DNA of 15,535 nucleotides, from positions 4,463-19,997 of the forward strand of contig PANG01000023.1 of NCBI GenBank assembly GCA_002708345.1, read 5' to 3'. The notes below the pieces were generated by a model. The model was not told the origin of the DNA. It ran no database searches and saw nothing but the letters and a program-made list of their open reading frames with translations. Below are positions 8,901-14,185 of the stretch, piece after piece. Numbering within the stretch: the first letter of the stretch is position 1; each line of letters begins with the position of its first letter. This stretch comes from Planctomycetaceae bacterium (lineage in GTDB: Bacteria; Planctomycetota; Planctomycetia; Pirellulales; Pirellulaceae). The position numbers and the translations under genes were made by a program.

Positions 8901-9904
8901 TTCCAGTTCCCAAGCAATTCGAAACAACCCTGTTTGAAGGAAAGGTCGCCGTCGGGGATCAGCAGGTCGGGATCGAACGAGTAGATGTGGCCCAGCCCAT
9001 CACACTCCAGGCACATCCCCTGCGGACCGTTGAAACTGAACAGCTGGGGCGAGGGAGGGGGAAAGCTGAGACCGCAACGGGTGCAGGCATACTGGTTGGA
9101 GAAGACCTGGTCGTTTTCCTGGAAAAGTGTGCGGCGGCGTTTCCTGGCGGTGGAGGATTTTCCTGCCGGGGTGCTCGTCGTGGCCGTGGCAGGAGCGATA
9201 ATCATCGTGCCATCACCGATTTTCAGGGCCAGTTCCACTGCCTCGGCAAGCCGGGAGCGGATTTCAGTTGCCATCGTGAGCCGATCAATCACGACCTCGA
9301 TGTCATGCCGCATGCGGCGGTCCAGCCCTGGTACGTCACCCAGCGGAAAAACCTCACCGTTCACTCTCGCCCGGGCAAAGCCCTGTCGAGAGAGGTCACT
9401 GAACAGGTCGCGGTACTCTCCCTTCTGTCCACGGATGACAGGGGCCAGCACCGAGAATTGAGTGCCGGTGGGGAGTTGCTTGATACGGGAGAGAATATGC
9501 TCACGTGTCTGGGCGGTGACCGGGAGGTCACAGGTGGGGCAGGTACCCTGGCCGACACGGGCATAAAGGACACGCAGGAAATCGTAAATCTCGGTGATCG
9601 TCCCGACCGTGCTACGTGGATTTCGGCCCGCTGTCTTCTGGGAGATCGAGATACAGGGAGTCAGGCCACTGATCGCATCCAGGTCGGGCTTGGGCATCTG
9701 GCCGAGAAAGTGCCGGGCAAAGCTGGAGAGCGACTCCACGTAGCGCCGCTGGCCCTCGGCATAGAGCGTGTCAAAAGCGAGCGAGCTCTTTCCGGAACCA
9801 CTTACCCCTGTCAGGCAGATCAACTGGTGGCGCGGAAGGGTGAGATTCACCGATCGAAGGTTGTGCTCCCTCGCACCCTTGATGGTAATGTCCGACGACG
9901 GCAT
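2993..9904 (-). CDS. uvrA: Tandem double UvrA fusion with C-terminal extension
   Basis: UvrA is the damage-sensing ABC ATPase of nucleotide excision repair. The usual length is about 940 residues; this product has 2303 and carries two full copies. Copy 1 (about 1-980) has Walker lysines Lys39 and Lys686, LSGGE at 528-532 and 869-873, Walker B Asp-Glu at 554-555 and 896-897, and CxxC pairs at 122, 274, 298, 437, 779 and 802. Copy 2 (about 1000-1930) has Walker lysines Lys1035 and Lys1650, signatures LSNGE (1489-1493) and LSGGE (1833-1837), Walker B at 1515-1516 and 1860-1861, and CxxC pairs at 1118, 1255, 1279, 1408, 1743 and 1766. Both copies keep a UvrB-binding-like segment. A basic linker leads to an unrecognised 320-residue extension (about 1986-2303). 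The ATG at 9904 has GGAGG four bases upstream; a GTG at 9925 is in frame but lies before that site. Excision-repair role is confident; roles of each copy and of the extension are unknown. Confidence 0.95.
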   Translation of the reverse strand: MPSSDITIKGAREHNLRSVNLTLPRHQLICLTGVSGSGKSSLAFDTLYAEGQRRYVESLSSFARHFLGQMPKPDLDAISGLTPCISISQKTAGRNPRSTVGTITEIYDFLRVLYARVGQGTCPTCDLPVTAQTREHILSRIKQLPTGTQFSVLAPVIRGQKGEYRDLFSDLSRQGFARARVNGEVFPLGDVPGLDRRMRHDIEVVIDRLTMATEIRSRLAEAVELALKIGDGTMIIAPATATTSTPAGKSSTARKRRRTLFQENDQVFSNQYACTRCGLSFPPPSPQLFSFNGPQGMCLECDGLGHIYSFDPDLLIPDGDLSFKQGCFELLGNWKKLGRWRRHIYQGVSDTTGRTESWPEEMMLETAWKDLPGKAQQCWLWGTGDQHITFTWRGGQSPMKYGGTFEGIIPELLSKYRNSRSRIQLRRLEKYMNTILCPECEGDRLNSQARSVRILSGHERFQQTGSLSLPDVCRLSVSQAAEFFEQLVLDETGNLVAEEVLKEIRTRLGFLINVGLEYLALDRTAPTLSGGESQRIRLAAQIGSGLVGVTYILDEPSIGLHPRDNEQLLDTLCRLRDMGNTVVVVEHDEETMRSADHVIDFGPGAGLRGGKIIASGPVEAIIEEPASITGQFLSGKRTISIPSRCRNLNGKELVVRGAEHNNLKQVNMAIPLGSFTCITGVSGSGKSSLVNDILAEALRRDLNHGQGTPGKHEAIEGLEHLDKMIAIDQSPIGRTPRSNPATYIKVFDDIRKLFSQLPDAKRRGYKPGRFSFNVKAGRCDACEGNGTNRLEMDFLADVWVTCPICEGKRFNRETLQVQFKGKSIADVLEMDIQQAFELFENIPAIRHKLQTLHDVGLDYLKLGQSSPTLSGGEAQRIKLARELVKKSTGSTLYLLDEPTTGLHFADIEMLLQVLHRFVDNGNTVVVVEHNLEVIKTADWIIDLGPEGGERGGEIVVAGTPETVIKCTRSATGIAMQQAASGKRTSRRRKTPTSGKDADKSWIRIQGARQHNLKEIDVEIARDKITVFSGPSGSGKTSLAMDTIYAEGQRRYVESLSSYARQFISQMQKPLVEQIEGLSPSIAIEQKNLGHTPRSTVGTVTEIYDYFRVLMARLGDSFCPDCESAVITQTSDQVVDKLLAIDDQTRLYLMSPIRLEDGSQYDALWDEIRSQGYQRIRVDGEVFTLDDPPSLDRRSRHQVEVIVDRVIVRQSARSRIAESVEIALGLGQGVLHVAMEDPERDEKHWEVMIHSLHRVCGECGRSFEALTPHNFSFNSFLGWCKSCEGLGTQTGANPAALLDRPDQTLRQGVLTLWPDLEQPVALAMLEATCHSLGIPPDVPYAGLSPKHRRTLLHGSDDRWIEVPATNTKEGSVAAFQFQFKGLYPALEEASRLSPSLRTRLEHLVDEVECSRCAGSRLRDDSSAVQFRDKTIAHYCQLPLAELLADLKGWKLDRREKRIAGELYREIRDRLRFLNEIGLHYLTLQRTSASLSNGEAQRIRLASQLGSGLCGVLYVLDEPTIGLHPRDNQRLLKALERLRDLGNTLIVVEHDRAIIEGADQMCDFGPGSGRHGGRIIAHGTAAQIARNADSLTGPYLSGKKSIPVPSNRRPVDPEQGQWLEVIGARHHNLDNVDLKIPLGTLTAVTGPSGSGKSSLIDGTLHAELARRLHRAGRVSGPHERIVGLEHINKVIRVDQNALGNSPSSNPATYTGVMDLIRSLFAQLPEAKLRGYSLRRFSFNVPGGRCDDCEGNGRKCVEMHFLPDVWVECKTCLGKRYNPETLLVTYRGHSISDVLQMTCSEAVELFQNIPKIRRILQTLCDVGLEYLTLGQPAPTLSGGEAQRVKLSAELARPDTGQTLYLLDEPTTGLHFEDLVKLLEVLHRLVDLGNTVVVIEHNLDLIKTADWVIDMGPEAGLEGGQIVAAGTPEQVARQGGGRGRKRVSHTGRSLQPVLKKDHYQERPHYSPLKEAQHQEGDLDIKDVGKEASMPWEINGRQWHTADRVDRKGGEVHWDGRILASVIDRIHEMGEFSETDFSSRSVVEIAANKKSLGWFFHAITAETWLLKMKFRVARGTFRREELVPRLGLATLNQMDHLPVYGNQPRTKVRSARGPWQEVEIRAHSWQEIDTPGFWHFLEEAVAGFQKVVNQSSKTLEELTPWKQLGQKWHFMRKGFSPGRTIEWPMELLEELHQMLMESLPEGNFLWNNKQLVHLYDQDGRYPWVSLQTKKTESLVLYLSGPRGCTTMGRIAELGYQPTLDSTNPSREVVQIHFRSQEDLYRGDLATFLAQHLEACRQITRQETSLASK
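3026..3442 (-). repeat. UvrA C-terminal extension, second copy of an internal repeat
   Basis: Residues 2155-2293 of the fusion protein. It begins PWKQLGQKWH and aligns without gaps, at a constant offset of 169 residues, to the first unit over about 75 residues. Shared positions include P-W, G, W-H, a later G, W, L, V, W and L. After an 18-residue shortening it aligns again at offset 151 (V-x-I-x-x-x-S, then F-L). No known domain family is recognised. Confidence 0.6.
3476..3949 (-). repeat. UvrA C-terminal extension, first copy of an internal repeat
   Basis: Residues 1986-2143 of the fusion protein. It begins PWEINGRQWH, rich in tryptophan and charged residues, and is followed by strand-like segments (WLLKMKF, VEIRAHS) and a helix (WHFLEEAVAGFQKVV). 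It has the same motif order as the second copy downstream. It is separated from UvrA copy 2 by a basic, probably flexible linker of about 60 residues. Confidence 0.6.
3950..3964 (-). promoter_or_regulatory. Internal Shine-Dalgarno and ATG inside uvrA
   Basis: On the minus strand AAGGAGG (3964-3958) is followed by the five bases CCAGC and an in-frame ATG (3952-3950). The ATG falls exactly before the PWEINGRQWH start of the C-terminal extension. Initiation here would make a separate 319-residue protein from 3952 to 2993. The same bases code for K-E-A-S-M in the fusion, so the match could be chance. Confidence 0.4.
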
Positions 9905-9913
9905 GGATCCTCC
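9902..9913 (-). promoter_or_regulatory. uvrA ribosome binding site that fixes the start
   Basis: On the minus strand GGAGG (genomic 9913-9909) is followed by ATCC and the ATG at 9904-9902. The next residues (MPSSDITIKGAREHNL) match the normal UvrA N-terminus, so this ATG is preferred over the GTG 21 bases upstream. Confidence 0.75.
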
Positions 9914-10010
9914 GAATCTACGCACCTGCCAGGCTAAAGAAGCATCCCCTGCTTGCCTGCGTCCGCCATATTCTAGGAGACTCTCGCTGACGTCGCCAGT
10001 CGCCCGATTG

Positions 10011-10310
10011 CTACTGGATAGCGCCGGGGTCGGAATTCGGCGGATCTGCCTGCAGGCGTTTTAATCGCCGGGATCGAAAAACAAGTGCCAGGCTCCAGAA
10101 GAGGACAAAAAGGAGGATGGAAACGGCCACCAGCGCTCCCTTGTAGAGGGCGATCCGGTCACTGGGGCTCGTGTCCTGCCGACCATATTCTCCCAGCACG
10201 ACGCCAGTCACAATCCATGCCGCCCAAGCCAGCAGGCCCAGTATGATCAACAGGATCGGTCCCCGGAAAACATGTTTCGAAGTGTTCGCTTGTTCCCCTG
10301 CCATGTTCAC
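10011..10310 (-). CDS. Small two-helix membrane protein, function unknown
   Basis: The 99-residue product is not recognised. It has two strongly hydrophobic segments: about residues 18-40 (PILLIILGLLAWAAWIVTGV) and about 57-77 (LVAVSILLFVLFWSLALVF). The second is followed by the basic tail RSRRLKRL. By the positive-inside rule both ends should be cytoplasmic, with the short loop between (GEYGRQDTSPSDR) outside. The start is a GTG at 10310 that overlaps the upstream radical SAM stop (GTGA), with GGAGG (10322-10318) seven bases before it. An ATG at 10304 is the alternative. Overlap indicates translational coupling with the radical SAM gene. The 106-base stretch between this gene and uvrA holds only the uvrA ribosome binding site and a possible -10 box (TAGAAT). 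I see no E. coli-type or Bacillus-type LexA box there. Confidence 0.75.
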   Translation of the reverse strand: MNMAGEQANTSKHVFRGPILLIILGLLAWAAWIVTGVVLGEYGRQDTSPSDRIALYKGALVAVSILLFVLFWSLALVFRSRRLKRLQADPPNSDPGAIQ

Positions 10311-11194
10311 TGCCCTGCCTCCATCGTTCCAGCGAGAGATCCATAAAACCCGTTGACTGCCAGCCCGGTTTGTTGCCTTACAAGTTCCACCAGCCGGTCC
10401 ACCTCGATGTTCGTGAGCGGGGTGACTATCGATTCTGCCGGTGGGCGCGCCACCGTGTATATCTGGACCAGGGAAACCTGCCCGCCCTGATCGATGATAT
10501 CCCGCAAACGGTCACAAAATGCCTTCTGCTCAGCGGTGCCTGGTGGTTCGCCATCGATTCTCATAAAGAGTGCCTGGATCACAATCGGTCGTCGTTGTGC
10601 CGCGGAGAGGATATTATCCAGTACCTGCTGAAAGGGAATCGATGTACGTTCCACTCGCTGGTAATACTCTTCTGTCCCGGCCTCCAGCTTGGCCCAGATC
10701 TCTCCCTGGTTGGCATCCAGGATCTCCAGCCCGCGCTTTACGTGAGGGCGGTGGAACATGCTGGCATTGGTGATCAGGACCATTTTTACGTCCTCCAGGC
10801 CGTGCCTCCGCTTGATCTGGCTACAGGATTCCACCAGTGAGTCGAAGTTGCGGTAGGTGGTGGGCTCCCCATCTCCGGAAAAGGCGATATCGTTGAGCCT
10901 GCGTAGCAGCGGGGGGGTGCTGGAGAAGCGACTGTCGGTAAATAACTCGCCACTGCTGACGAGCGAGAGCATCTGGTCCAGTTCCTCGAACAGCTGGCTG
11001 GATTCCACGAAACGAGTCTCGGACTGGCTGGTCCGTTCGACCTGGCAATAGATGCAGTCGAAGTTGCAGACCTTGTCGGGATTGAGGTTGATTCCCACCG
11101 AGATCCCACCGCTTCGTCGGCTCAGAACAGGGTAGACGAACCGGTTCTGATCGAAGTGTCGGTCGTGTTGCTGGTGAAGCGGATGAGTTTTCAT
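10307..11194 (-). CDS. Radical SAM protein, COG0731 (TYW1-like Fe-S oxidoreductase) type
   Basis: The 295-residue product carries the radical SAM cluster motif CNFDCIYC (Cys43, Cys47, Cys50), preceded by FVYPVLSRRSGGISVGINLN and followed by QVER. The SAM-binding GEP-type motif is seen as FSGDGEPTTYRNF near 105-117. This arrangement matches COG0731, a family related to the wybutosine enzyme TYW1 but with mostly unknown substrates in bacteria. C-terminal parts include IWAKLEAGTEEYY and QALFMRIDGEPPG. The ATG at 11194 is chosen because homologs begin shortly before the H-x-R-x-F-x-x-N-R-F-V-Y-P segment; the frame stays open upstream to a GTG at 11260 inside ilvC, but that extension has no family resemblance. 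It lies 41 bases after ilvC, and its stop overlaps the next gene. The substrate cannot be predicted. Confidence 0.85.
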   Translation of the reverse strand: MKTHPLHQQHDRHFDQNRFVYPVLSRRSGGISVGINLNPDKVCNFDCIYCQVERTSQSETRFVESSQLFEELDQMLSLVSSGELFTDSRFSSTPPLLRRLNDIAFSGDGEPTTYRNFDSLVESCSQIKRRHGLEDVKMVLITNASMFHRPHVKRGLEILDANQGEIWAKLEAGTEEYYQRVERTSIPFQQVLDNILSAAQRRPIVIQALFMRIDGEPPGTAEQKAFCDRLRDIIDQGGQVSLVQIYTVARPPAESIVTPLTNIEVDRLVELVRQQTGLAVNGFYGSLAGTMEAGQ

Positions 11195-11216
11195 CGCGCG
11201 CACTCGAAAGGTATTC

Positions 11217-11233
11217 AACCGGGATGTCCGGCT
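11217..11233 (-). other. Short hairpin between ilvC and the radical SAM gene
   Basis: On the minus strand AGCCGG and CCGGTT form a 6-pair stem (one G-T pair) with a 5-base loop, just after the ilvC stop. No T-run follows. It could stabilise the ilvC transcript end or weaken read-through, but it is not a standard terminator. Confidence 0.25.
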
Positions 11234-11235
11234 GA

Positions 11236-12240
11236 TTATACCTCCTTGCTGTCGATCCACGTCATCAGCCGCCGCAGGCGACGGCCGACTTCTTCTACCT
11301 GGCTGTCCGCCCCACGCCGGCGGTGGGCCTTGAACGACGGTGCCCCGGCCTTGTTCTCCAGGATCCAGTTCCGAGCGAACTCGCCATTTTGAATTTCGGC
11401 GAGAATCTTCTTCATTTCCTTGCGGGTCTCGTCATTCACGATCCGGGGCCCGCTACTGTAATCCCCGTACTCGGCCGTGTTGCTGACGCTGTATCGCATG
11501 TAACTGAGACCACCCTCGTAGAACAGGTCGACGATCAGCTTCAACTCGTGCAGGCATTCAAAGTAAGCCATTTCCGGCTGATATCCTGCCTCGACCAGGA
11601 CATTGAAGGCCGATTCCACCAGGGCACTGACGCCGCCGCAGAGCACCACCTGTTCTCCGAAGAGATCGGTTTCGGTTTCTTCCTCAAAGGTCGTTTCAAT
11701 CACGCCACCACGGGTGCCACCAATGCCCTTGGCATAGGCCAGCCCGAGCTGTTTTGTCTCTTCGCTGGCACCTTCGCTCATCGCGATCAGGGCCGGCACG
11801 CCACCCCCCTTTTCGTACTCGCTGCGAACAAGGTGCCCCGGGCCCTTGGGGGCGACCAGCAGGGCGTCCACTCCCTCCGGTGGTGCAATCTGGCCGAAGT
11901 GGATATTGAAGCCGTGTGAGCACATCAGGATATTACCTGGTTCCAGGTTCTCCCGGATCTGGTTGCGGTAGAGGTCCGCCTGGACTTCATCCGGTAGCAG
12001 GATGTTGACCAGGTCACCCTGGCGGGTCGCCTCTTCCAGCGGGAGCGGCTCAAAGCCGTGGCTCACGGCAAGGTCATAATTGGCACCCCCGGGTCGCTGG
12101 CCAACGATAACATGACAGCCACTGTCCTTGAGGTTCTGCGCCTGGGCATGGCCCTGGGATCCATAACCAAGGATGGCAATCGTCTTGTCCTTGAGCAGCT
12201 GGAGATCGGCATCGTTGTCGTAGTAAATAGTTGCGGTCAT
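11236..12240 (-). CDS. ilvC: Ketol-acid reductoisomerase (class I)
   Basis: IlvC converts 2-acetolactate and 2-aceto-2-hydroxybutyrate to dihydroxy acids in valine, leucine and isoleucine synthesis, using Mg2+ and a nicotinamide cofactor. The 334-residue length is the short class I form. The Rossmann motif GYGSQGHAQ is at 25-33; the catalytic histidine region is CSHGFNIHF (His109); metal ligands are expected in ETDLFGEQ (Asp192, Glu196) and ECLHELK (Glu228, Glu232); and SNTAEYGDY is at 253-261. In the cofactor-specificity loop the family pattern G-L-R-x-G-S-x-S is here GQRPGGAN (47-54), so both usual phosphate-contacting serines are replaced by Gly52 and Asn54 while Arg49 stays. It follows ilvN by 8 bases, with a GAGGAG-like site upstream, so the two are one operon. 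Confidence 0.97.
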   Translation of the reverse strand: MTATIYYDNDADLQLLKDKTIAILGYGSQGHAQAQNLKDSGCHVIVGQRPGGANYDLAVSHGFEPLPLEEATRQGDLVNILLPDEVQADLYRNQIRENLEPGNILMCSHGFNIHFGQIAPPEGVDALLVAPKGPGHLVRSEYEKGGGVPALIAMSEGASEETKQLGLAYAKGIGGTRGGVIETTFEEETETDLFGEQVVLCGGVSALVESAFNVLVEAGYQPEMAYFECLHELKLIVDLFYEGGLSYMRYSVSNTAEYGDYSSGPRIVNDETRKEMKKILAEIQNGEFARNWILENKAGAPSFKAHRRRGADSQVEEVGRRLRRLMTWIDSKEV

Positions 12241-12248
12241 TGTTCTTT

Positions 12249-12767
12249 TTACTCCTCTTTGGCCGGGAGATCGGTTTCTTCGTTCATGGTCTCACTTCGG
12301 ACCATGGCGATCCGGCCGGTTCGTACAAGTTCGGTGATTCCGTAGGGTCGCATACGTTCAACAAAGGCCTGGATTTTCTGTTCCCGTCCGGAGATTTCAA
12401 TCATGATCTCTTCCGCTCCGACGTCGACAATCTTGGCACGAAAGATCTCTACCAGCTCGCGTATTTCACTTCGCTCAGTCCCCTTGGGAGCCTTCACCTT
12501 GACCAGCATCAGGTCTCGTTCCACGAAGTTGGTGGAGCTGATATCGATCACCTTGACCACGCTGACGATTTTCTCCAGTTGCTTGCGGACCTGTTCCAGT
12601 ACATGTTCATCTCCCACCACGACGAAGGTCATGCGGGACAGCTGGGGATCCTCGGTTTCACCCACGGCGAGCGAATCGATGTTGTAACCGCGCGAGGCGA
12701 GCATGCCGGAGATGTGCGAGAGCACTCCGGGGACGTTGTGTACAATGGCGGAAAGAACGTATCGCAT
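12249..12767 (-). CDS. ilvN: Acetolactate synthase small (regulatory) subunit
   Basis: IlvN/IlvH binds and activates the catalytic subunit of acetolactate synthase and confers feedback inhibition by valine. The 172-residue product has the N-terminal ACT domain ([20 protein letters not shown] at 11-30, [10 protein letters not shown] at 31-40) and the C-terminal domain typical of the family ([10 protein letters not shown] at 108-117, MIEISG at 122-127, then the [13 protein letters not shown] stretch at 143-155). The ATG at 12767 gives the normal N-terminus MRYVLSAIV; the frame stays open upstream to the tRNA gene, but that segment is not family-like. No Shine-Dalgarno sequence is possible between the T-run (12777-12771) and the ATG. 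ilvC follows 8 bases later. No ilvB is present upstream, where most bacteria have it; the upstream neighbour is a tRNA. Confidence 0.95.
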   Translation of the reverse strand: MRYVLSAIVHNVPGVLSHISGMLASRGYNIDSLAVGETEDPQLSRMTFVVVGDEHVLEQVRKQLEKIVSVVKVIDISSTNFVERDLMLVKVKAPKGTERSEIRELVEIFRAKIVDVGAEEIMIEISGREQKIQAFVERMRPYGITELVRTGRIAMVRSETMNEETDLPAKEE

Positions 12768-12770
12768 GGC

Positions 12771-12832
12771 AAAAAAACAGGGTTTACCAGTAGGAAGGAC
12801 TGGTTTCAGGGGAAGCTGCCATCCTAGCCCTG
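12771..12832 (-). terminator. Attenuator-like hairpins and T-tract before ilvN
   Basis: In the transcribed (minus) direction CAGGG (12832-12828) can pair with either of two later CCCTG copies. The near one is at 12811-12807. The far one (12782-12778) abuts seven Ts (12777-12771). Between the two lies a perfect hairpin, ACCAGT (12804-12799) with ACTGGT (12791-12786) and a 7-base loop. The far pairing plus T7 resembles an intrinsic terminator; the near pairing would exclude it. A 12-codon ORF (ATG at about 12823) overlaps these elements but contains no Leu, Ile or Val codons. It may simply end the tRNA transcript. Confidence 0.4.
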
Positions 12833-12902
12833 CTAACAGGTGCCGACAAGGGGAAGAATCGAGCTCGCAGGGGGCCAGGATCCCTATTTTCTGATGCCAA
12901 AG

Positions 12903-12976
12903 CACGCCCGGTAGGATTCGAACCTACAACCCTCGGTTCCGAAGACCGATGCGCTATCCAGTTGCGCCACGGGCGC
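12903..12976 (-). tRNA. tRNA-Arg (anticodon TCG)
   Basis: A complete 74-base cloverleaf reads from 12976 to 12903. The acceptor stem is GCGCCCG with CGGGCGT (one G-T pair). The D arm has stem GCGC/GCGC with loop AACTGGATA. The anticodon arm is TCGGT-CTTCGGA-ACCGA, giving anticodon TCG for codon CGA (arginine). The variable loop is 5 bases, and the T arm is GTAGG-TTCGAAT-CCTAC. The discriminator base is G and the 3' CCA is not encoded. It lies between ribD and ilvN on the same strand. Confidence 0.96.
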
Positions 12977-13009
12977 ACGGATGATTGGTTAGATCAACCG
13001 AACTGTGGA

Positions 13010-13038
13010 AGTATTGCACAAGCAGATTCGATTGTCCA
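13010..13038 (-). promoter_or_regulatory. Candidate promoter for tRNA-Arg (and perhaps ilvNC)
   Basis: On the minus strand TGGACA (13038-13033; five of six matches to TTGACA) and AATACT (13015-13010; four of six to TATAAT) are separated by exactly 17 bases. They lie 33 bases before the tRNA 5' end. The region between the ribD stop and the tRNA (12977-13053) shows no ribD terminator. Confidence 0.45.
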
Positions 13039-13053
13039 CGTGACGTGACACGG

Positions 13054-14163
13054 CTAGAGCTGGCTTCGGCCAGCCAGGCGGCCATGCAGGTAGATGTCAT
13101 TTTCCAGCGTGGTGACCTGGGAGTTTTCGAGTGAGAGGGCCTCGGCCATGTCCTCGCTACCGATGCCTCCCAGTGGTCCGGGAGCACGCTCGCCCCCGAC
13201 CAGCTTGGGTGCCATGAAGACATGGACTTCATCCACGTGGTTACCATCCCGGAAACTGCCGAGCAACCCGGAGCCGCCCTCGACAAGCACGTTTGTCATC
13301 TGCTGCGAACCGAGGTGCTGGAGTAACTCTTGAATCGTGTTGCCCGGGGCATCGACCTGGAGCACTTCACAGCCAGCATTTTCCAGCCTGGTTCGTTCGG
13401 CCAGGTCCGCTTGAGGGCCACATGTGACCAGCAGGGGAAATTCACGGGCGGTCTGCAGCAACCGCGAGTCGGCTGGTATCGTGCCCTGGTTGCTGACCAC
13501 AACGCGCAGCGGTGTTCGTGGTCCGGGGGGGCGGGCTGTAAGCAGCGGGTCGTCGGCAATGACGGTTCCCCGGCCCACGATGATGGCATCCACTCGCCCT
13601 CGCAACTGGTGGACGACCTGCCGGGAGGCCTCGCTGGAGATCCACTGGCTGCTTCCTGTTCGCGTGGCGATGCGACCATCGAGTGTCATGGCCCACTTGG
13701 CGATGACCCAGGGAATCCCACACCGGATTCCCTTGCGGAAGGGGGCCAGCTGGGACCGTGCCTGTTCCTGCAACAGGCCCTGGTGAACTTCAATGCCGGC
13801 TGCTTGAAGCTGTCGACAACCGGCCCCGTTGACCTGGGGGGAAGGGTCCATATCGGCGATCACTACACGGCGAATTCCCGAGGCAATAATGGCATCACTG
13901 CAGGGAGCTGTTTTCCCGTGGTGGCAGCAGGGTTCCAGTGTCACGTAAAGAGTTGCGTCCAGGAGCGGTGCGGTTGCTTCCTGGAGGGCTATCGCCTCCG
14001 CATGGGGACCTCCGAAAATGGCATGCCAGCCCTCCGAGATCAGCTGGTCACCCCGGGCGATCACGCAGCCAACCATCGGGTTGGGTTCCACCTGTCCCTC
14101 ACCGCGCATGGCAAGTTCGATTGCCTTTTGCAGCCAGCATCGATCCTGGTCAGTAAGGGCCAT
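13054..14163 (-). CDS. ribD: Bifunctional RibD: deaminase and reductase of riboflavin synthesis
   Basis: RibD deaminates the pyrimidine made from GTP and then reduces its ribosyl side chain, two early steps of riboflavin synthesis. The 369-residue product has the full two-domain layout. The N-terminal deaminase has VEPNPMVGCVI at 25-35, the zinc and catalytic motif HAE (His54, Glu56) and TLEPCCHHGKTAPC (zinc ligands Cys79 and Cys88). The C-terminal reductase has IAKWAMTLDGRIA at 154-166, SSQWIS, VGRGTVIADDPLLTAR at 196-211, VLVEGGSGLLGSF at 292-304 and the MAPKLVGG end motif. The ATG at 14163 gives the normal distance to the deaminase core; the open frame upstream (to about 14313) overlaps the preceding gene and is not family-like. 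No clear Shine-Dalgarno sequence. It follows the upstream hypothetical gene by 22 bases. No other rib genes are in the window. Confidence 0.96.
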   Translation of the reverse strand: MALTDQDRCWLQKAIELAMRGEGQVEPNPMVGCVIARGDQLISEGWHAIFGGPHAEAIALQEATAPLLDATLYVTLEPCCHHGKTAPCSDAIIASGIRRVVIADMDPSPQVNGAGCRQLQAAGIEVHQGLLQEQARSQLAPFRKGIRCGIPWVIAKWAMTLDGRIATRTGSSQWISSEASRQVVHQLRGRVDAIIVGRGTVIADDPLLTARPPGPRTPLRVVVSNQGTIPADSRLLQTAREFPLLVTCGPQADLAERTRLENAGCEVLQVDAPGNTIQELLQHLGSQQMTNVLVEGGSGLLGSFRDGNHVDEVHVFMAPKLVGGERAPGPLGGIGSEDMAEALSLENSQVTTLENDIYLHGRLAGRSQL

Positions 14164-14185
14164 GGGGCATGTGGCGTGAGAGGAG

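Noticed and set aside
9905..9925. GTG at 9925 as the uvrA start
   Set aside because: The GGAGG site lies between this GTG and the ATG at 9904, and the family N-terminus begins after the ATG.
8717..9937. A 406-codon open frame on the plus strand, antisense to the start of uvrA
   Set aside because: It lies opposite strongly conserved UvrA coding sequence, has no recognisable domain and shows the composition expected of a shadow frame in GC-rich DNA.
9905..10010. SOS (LexA) operator before uvrA
   Set aside because: No CTGT-N8-ACAG or CGAAC-N4-GTTCG pattern is present; a near-palindrome CTGGCGACGTCAG is imperfect and not convincing.
11195..11260. GTG at 11260 inside ilvC as the start of the radical SAM gene
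   Set aside because: The extra 22 residues come partly from the ilvC coding end; the ATG at 11194 fits homologs better. The AAGGAGG near 11244 is part of the ilvC codons and too far from this ATG.
12768..12905. Extended ilvN N-terminus reaching into the tRNA gene
   Set aside because: The upstream translation is unlike the family and overlaps the tRNA; the ATG at 12767 gives the standard start.
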